From an uncultured Alphaproteobacteria bacterium (lineage in GTDB: Bacteria > Pseudomonadota > Alphaproteobacteria > Caulobacterales > Caulobacteraceae): a stretch of 9,473 nt of DNA. Location of the stretch: positions 1 to 9,473 of the forward strand of contig CAIYSH010000420.1 in assembly GCA_903928755.1 (NCBI GenBank). The letters are read 5' to 3'. Positions 7,447 through 9,473 of the stretch are shown here, in pieces. Below the pieces are notes generated by a model. It saw only the letters and a list, made by a program, of their open reading frames with translations. It did not search any database and was not told the DNA's origin. Position 1 is the first letter of the stretch. Each line of letters starts with the position of its first letter. The position numbers and the translations under genes were made by a program.

Positions 7447-7472
7447 GCTGGAAATCCTCTTGCGGGCGCTCT

Positions 7473-8222
7473 TTACCCTGCGTCCCGCGTCATCGTCATC
7501 ATGTAGTTGACGTCGCAGTCACGAGATTGCGACCAGCGGCCGGACAGGGGATCGAAGCTGACGCCGAATGGCCCCTGTATGGCGAGGGGTTCCCCGGCCA
7601 TGAATTCACGCAATTCCGAAGGCTTCAGGAACCTGGACCAGTCATGGGTTCCTGCGGGAAGCCAGCGCAGGACATATTCTGCACCGATCTTGGCCAGAGC
7701 CAGCGCCTTGAGCGTCCGGTTGAGGGTTGCGACGATCATGATACCCCCCGGTGCCAGAAGGCGGCCACAGGTCCGCAGATACGCGGCAGGATCGGACACG
7801 TGTTCAATCACCTCCATGTTGAGGATGACATCATAGGGCCCGGCACCGTCAGCCTCGAGTTGTTCGGCTGTGGAGCAGAGATAGGAAACCTGGACGCCGA
7901 CCTGGGATGCATGGGCGCTTGCCGTGCCGATATTGCGTTCGGATGCATCGACCCCGGTCACATCGAAACCGAGCCGGCTCATGGGTTCGGAGAGCAGCCC
8001 TCCCCCGCAGCCGATGTCCAGCAGTTTCAGCCCCTCGAAAGGCTGTCGGGCAGAGCCATCACGACCGAAGCGGACCAAGGCCTGATCGCGGATGAAGCCG
8101 AGGCGGACGGGGTTGAATTTGTGCAGGGGCGCAAACTTGCCCCTGGGGTCCCACCATTCGGCTGCGATCCTGGAGAAGCGTTCGACCTCGGCAGGGTCAA
8201 TACTGGAAACGGGTGTCGTCAT
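7473..8222 (-). CDS. ubiG: UbiG, ubiquinone biosynthesis O-methyltransferase
   Basis: A 249-residue class I SAM methyltransferase that performs both O-methylations in ubiquinone synthesis (2-polyprenyl-6-hydroxyphenol and 3-demethylubiquinol). It has the UbiG-specific N-terminus (FSRIAAEWWDPRGKFAPLH, residues 16-34), SAM motif I LDIGCGGGLLSEP (68-80), acidic V91-D92 after strand 2, NMEVIEHV (135-142), and the UbiG hallmark run TLNRTLKA...AKIGAEYVLRWLPAGTHDW (about 166-195). Length matches the family. The ATG at 8222 gives the expected N-terminus but has only AAGG/GGGG placed very close to it. A GCTAAAAG element (8236-8229) ends 6 nt before the start, so the transcript may be leaderless. It is divergent from lysC across 112 bp and followed by fkbM at 26 bp. 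Confidence 0.96.
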   Translation of the reverse strand: MTTPVSSIDPAEVERFSRIAAEWWDPRGKFAPLHKFNPVRLGFIRDQALVRFGRDGSARQPFEGLKLLDIGCGGGLLSEPMSRLGFDVTGVDASERNIGTASAHASQVGVQVSYLCSTAEQLEADGAGPYDVILNMEVIEHVSDPAAYLRTCGRLLAPGGIMIVATLNRTLKALALAKIGAEYVLRWLPAGTHDWSRFLKPSELREFMAGEPLAIQGPFGVSFDPLSGRWSQSRDCDVNYMMTMTRDAG

Positions 8223-8334
8223 GGGCCCCTTTTAGCGCTTTGCAACGCGAACGCGAAGGGGAAGCGTTGCCGACCGCCGCGAGGGCGTTTATGACGCCTG
8301 CTCCCCTGCGACCAAGGAGTTGTCGCCAATAGCC
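8223..8334. promoter_or_regulatory. Divergent intergenic region between ubiG and lysC
   Basis: This 112-bp gap must carry the start signals for both genes unless transcription enters from outside. It holds a 7-bp inverted repeat GCAACGC (8242-8248) / GCGTTGC (8264-8270) with a 15-bp spacer, a tandem ACGCGA duplication (8245-8256) and a 5-bp hairpin GGCGT/ACGCC (8284-8298, loop 5). A lysC Shine-Dalgarno sequence, AAGGAG, sits at 8314-8319. TTGCCGA (8267-8273) is a possible -35 for lysC, but no good -10 follows. For ubiG see the GCTAAAAG element. There is no room for a lysine riboswitch. Confidence 0.5.
8229..8236 (-). promoter_or_regulatory. Candidate -10 element for ubiG
   Basis: GCTAAAAG on the minus strand matches 7 of 8 positions of the Caulobacter housekeeping -10 consensus GCTANAWC. 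A partial -35 (TTCGCGT, 4 of 7 to TTGACGS) lies 14 bp upstream. The expected transcription start falls on or next to the ubiG ATG. This is recognition by eye, and the -35 is weak. Confidence 0.4.
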
Positions 8335-9473
8335 ATGTCACGGCTCGTAATGAAATTCGGCGGCACCTCGGTGGCCGATCTTGAACGCATCCGGCGGGTC
8401 GGACGCCTGGTCGCGGCCGAAGTCGCTGCGGGCCACAAGGTCGCCGTTGTGGTCTCTGCCATGGCGGGAAAGACCAATGAGCTGGTCGCCTGGACCGATG
8501 GCGCAGGCCCCTCTGCCCCTGGCCTGCCCGCTTCAGACGATGAATATGACGTCGTCGTCGCGTCCGGCGAACAGGTCACGGCCGGCCTGCTGGCCATGAC
8601 CCTTCGCAATATGGGCCTGCCTGCCAGATCCTGGATGGGATGGCAGATCCCGATCATCGCTGATGATGCCCATGGGCGTTCGCGTATCGATGATGTCGAG
8701 GCCGACAGGCTGGTGGCCGCCATGGATACAGGCGAAATTGCCGTCATTGCCGGATTTCAGGGGGTCACCCGGGATGGGCGCATAGCGACCCTGGGCCGGG
8801 GTGGCTCGGACACCAGTGCCGTGGCCATTGCCGCTGCCGTGAAGGCAATCCGCTGCGATATCTACACAGACGTCGACGGCGTCTACACCACTGACCCCCG
8901 CATCGAATCCAAGGCGCGCAAGCTGTCCCGGATCTCTTATGAGGAAATGCTGGAAATGGCCTCCCTGGGGGCCAAGGTCCTGCAGACCCGTTCTGTCGAG
9001 CTGGCCATGGCCAAGAATGTGCCGGTGCGGGTATTATCCAGTTTTGTCGAGCCTGGCGAAGCGCCCGGCCAGGGCACCGTAGTGTGCGACGAGGAAGAAA
9101 TCATGGAAAAGCGGATTGTCAGCGGCGTCGCCTACAGCCGCGACGAGGCCAAGATCAGCCTGTTCGGCCTTCCGGACCATCCCGGCGTGTCCTCGGAAAT
9201 CTTCGGGGCCCTGGCTGACGCGAACGTCAATGTGGACATGATCGTCCAGAGCCATGCCCGCACGGCGCACACGGCCAACATGGAATTCACGGTGGGCAAG
9301 CGCGACGCCGCCCGCACCATGGAAATCATTCGGGCTGCCCAGCCGAAAATCGGCTTTGACGACGTTCAGGTGAACGAGGACGTCTCGAAAGTTTCTGTCA
9401 TCGGGGTGGGTATGCGAAGCCATACCGGTGTTGCCAAGACCATGTTCGGGGCCCTGGCCGAGAAGGGCGTCAA
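8335..9473 (+). CDS. lysC: Aspartokinase LysC (3' end outside window)
   Basis: The first 379 residues of a monofunctional aspartate kinase, which phosphorylates L-aspartate as the first step to lysine, diaminopimelate, threonine and methionine. The kinase domain is complete: KFGGTSVAD (7-15), SAMAGKTNEL (41-50), SGEQV (77-81), GFQG (140-143), LGRGGSDTSAVA (153-164), YTDVDGVYTTDPR (177-189) and EMLEMASLGAKVLQTRSVELA (204-224). Two ACT regulatory domains follow: the first from about 262, and the second begins near 350 (SKVSVIGVGMRSHTG) and is cut by the window edge. Family length is a little over 400, so perhaps 30-40 residues are missing. ATG 8335 gives the usual MSRLVMKFGGTS start, but AAGGAG (8314-8319) lies an unusually long 15 nt upstream. 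The in-frame ATG at 8350 has no better site. Feedback inhibition by lysine and/or threonine is expected from the ACT domains. An internal start at 9103 is possible. Confidence 0.97.
   Translation, partial: MSRLVMKFGGTSVADLERIRRVGRLVAAEVAAGHKVAVVVSAMAGKTNELVAWTDGAGPSAPGLPASDDEYDVVVASGEQVTAGLLAMTLRNMGLPARSWMGWQIPIIADDAHGRSRIDDVEADRLVAAMDTGEIAVIAGFQGVTRDGRIATLGRGGSDTSAVAIAAAVKAIRCDIYTDVDGVYTTDPRIESKARKLSRISYEEMLEMASLGAKVLQTRSVELAMAKNVPVRVLSSFVEPGEAPGQGTVVCDEEEIMEKRIVSGVAYSRDEAKISLFGLPDHPGVSSEIFGALADANVNVDMIVQSHARTAHTANMEFTVGKRDAARTMEIIRAAQPKIGFDDVQVNEDVSKVSVIGVGMRSHTGVAKTMFGALAEKGV
9091..9105 (+). promoter_or_regulatory. Possible internal ribosome binding site and start for an aspartokinase beta subunit
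   Basis: GAGGAA (9091-9096) is followed after 6 nt by the in-frame ATG of codon 257 (9103-9105), exactly at the junction between the kinase and ACT domains. Bacillus and Corynebacterium aspartokinases make a separate ACT-only beta subunit from an in-frame start at this place. The acidic codons here (EEEIM) could give the motif by chance. Confidence 0.35.

Noticed and set aside
7527..8294. 255-codon plus-strand frame opposite ubiG
   Set aside because: Shadow of UbiG, whose every motif is present on the other strand.
8223..8334. Lysine riboswitch upstream of lysC
   Set aside because: The gap to ubiG is 112 bp, shorter than the L-box aptamer of about 170 nt, and no L-box core motifs are visible.
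1..9473. A novel defence, mobile or biosynthetic system
   Set aside because: Every substantial gene belongs to a well-known family with intact motifs. No toxin-antitoxin pair, recombinase, repeat array or unknown conserved cluster is visible, and base composition looks even by eye.

Overview
The window reads as an ordinary chromosomal segment of a high-GC alphaproteobacterium. Caulobacterales (Caulobacteraceae) is my best guess. It rests on the style of the LysC N-terminus (MSRLVMKFGGTSVADLER), the presence of UbiG, a GCTANAWC-like -10 element in front of ubiG, and long antisense shadow ORFs typical of such genomes. The lineage is inferred from remembered family resemblance, not from a search. 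I see no tRNA, rRNA, CRISPR array, insertion sequence, phage gene or attachment site.

Layout. Bases 1-3690 hold three plus-strand genes: the 3' part of a membrane-anchored M28 zinc peptidase, an ArsC-type arsenate reductase whose ribosome binding site overlaps the peptidase stop codon, and a MepM-like M23 cell-wall endopeptidase. They converge on a minus-strand block whose terminator lies at about 3704-3732. Read in its own direction, the minus block (8222 down to 3756) is ubiG, an FkbM-family methyltransferase, an acyl-CoA synthetase and a zinc alcohol dehydrogenase. ubiG and fkbM are 26 bp apart. The acyl-CoA synthetase follows after 68 bp and the dehydrogenase after another 125 bp, with a weak terminator-like hairpin in that last gap. 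At 8335 lysC (aspartokinase) starts divergently from ubiG and runs off the window end.

Functional reading. The plus-strand trio combines two envelope peptidases with a cytoplasmic thiol reductase, with no obvious shared pathway. The dehydrogenase and acyl-CoA synthetase could act in sequence (alcohol to aldehyde, then, after a separate aldehyde oxidation, acid to acyl-CoA), but substrates cannot be read from the sequence. UbiG serves ubiquinone synthesis, and LysC opens the lysine, threonine, methionine and diaminopimelate branch.

I found no convincing new multi-gene system. The observations most worth a second look are small regulatory ones: a leader hairpin that pairs with the acyl-CoA synthetase ribosome binding site, a possible leaderless ubiG transcript, and a possible internal start in lysC for a separate regulatory subunit.
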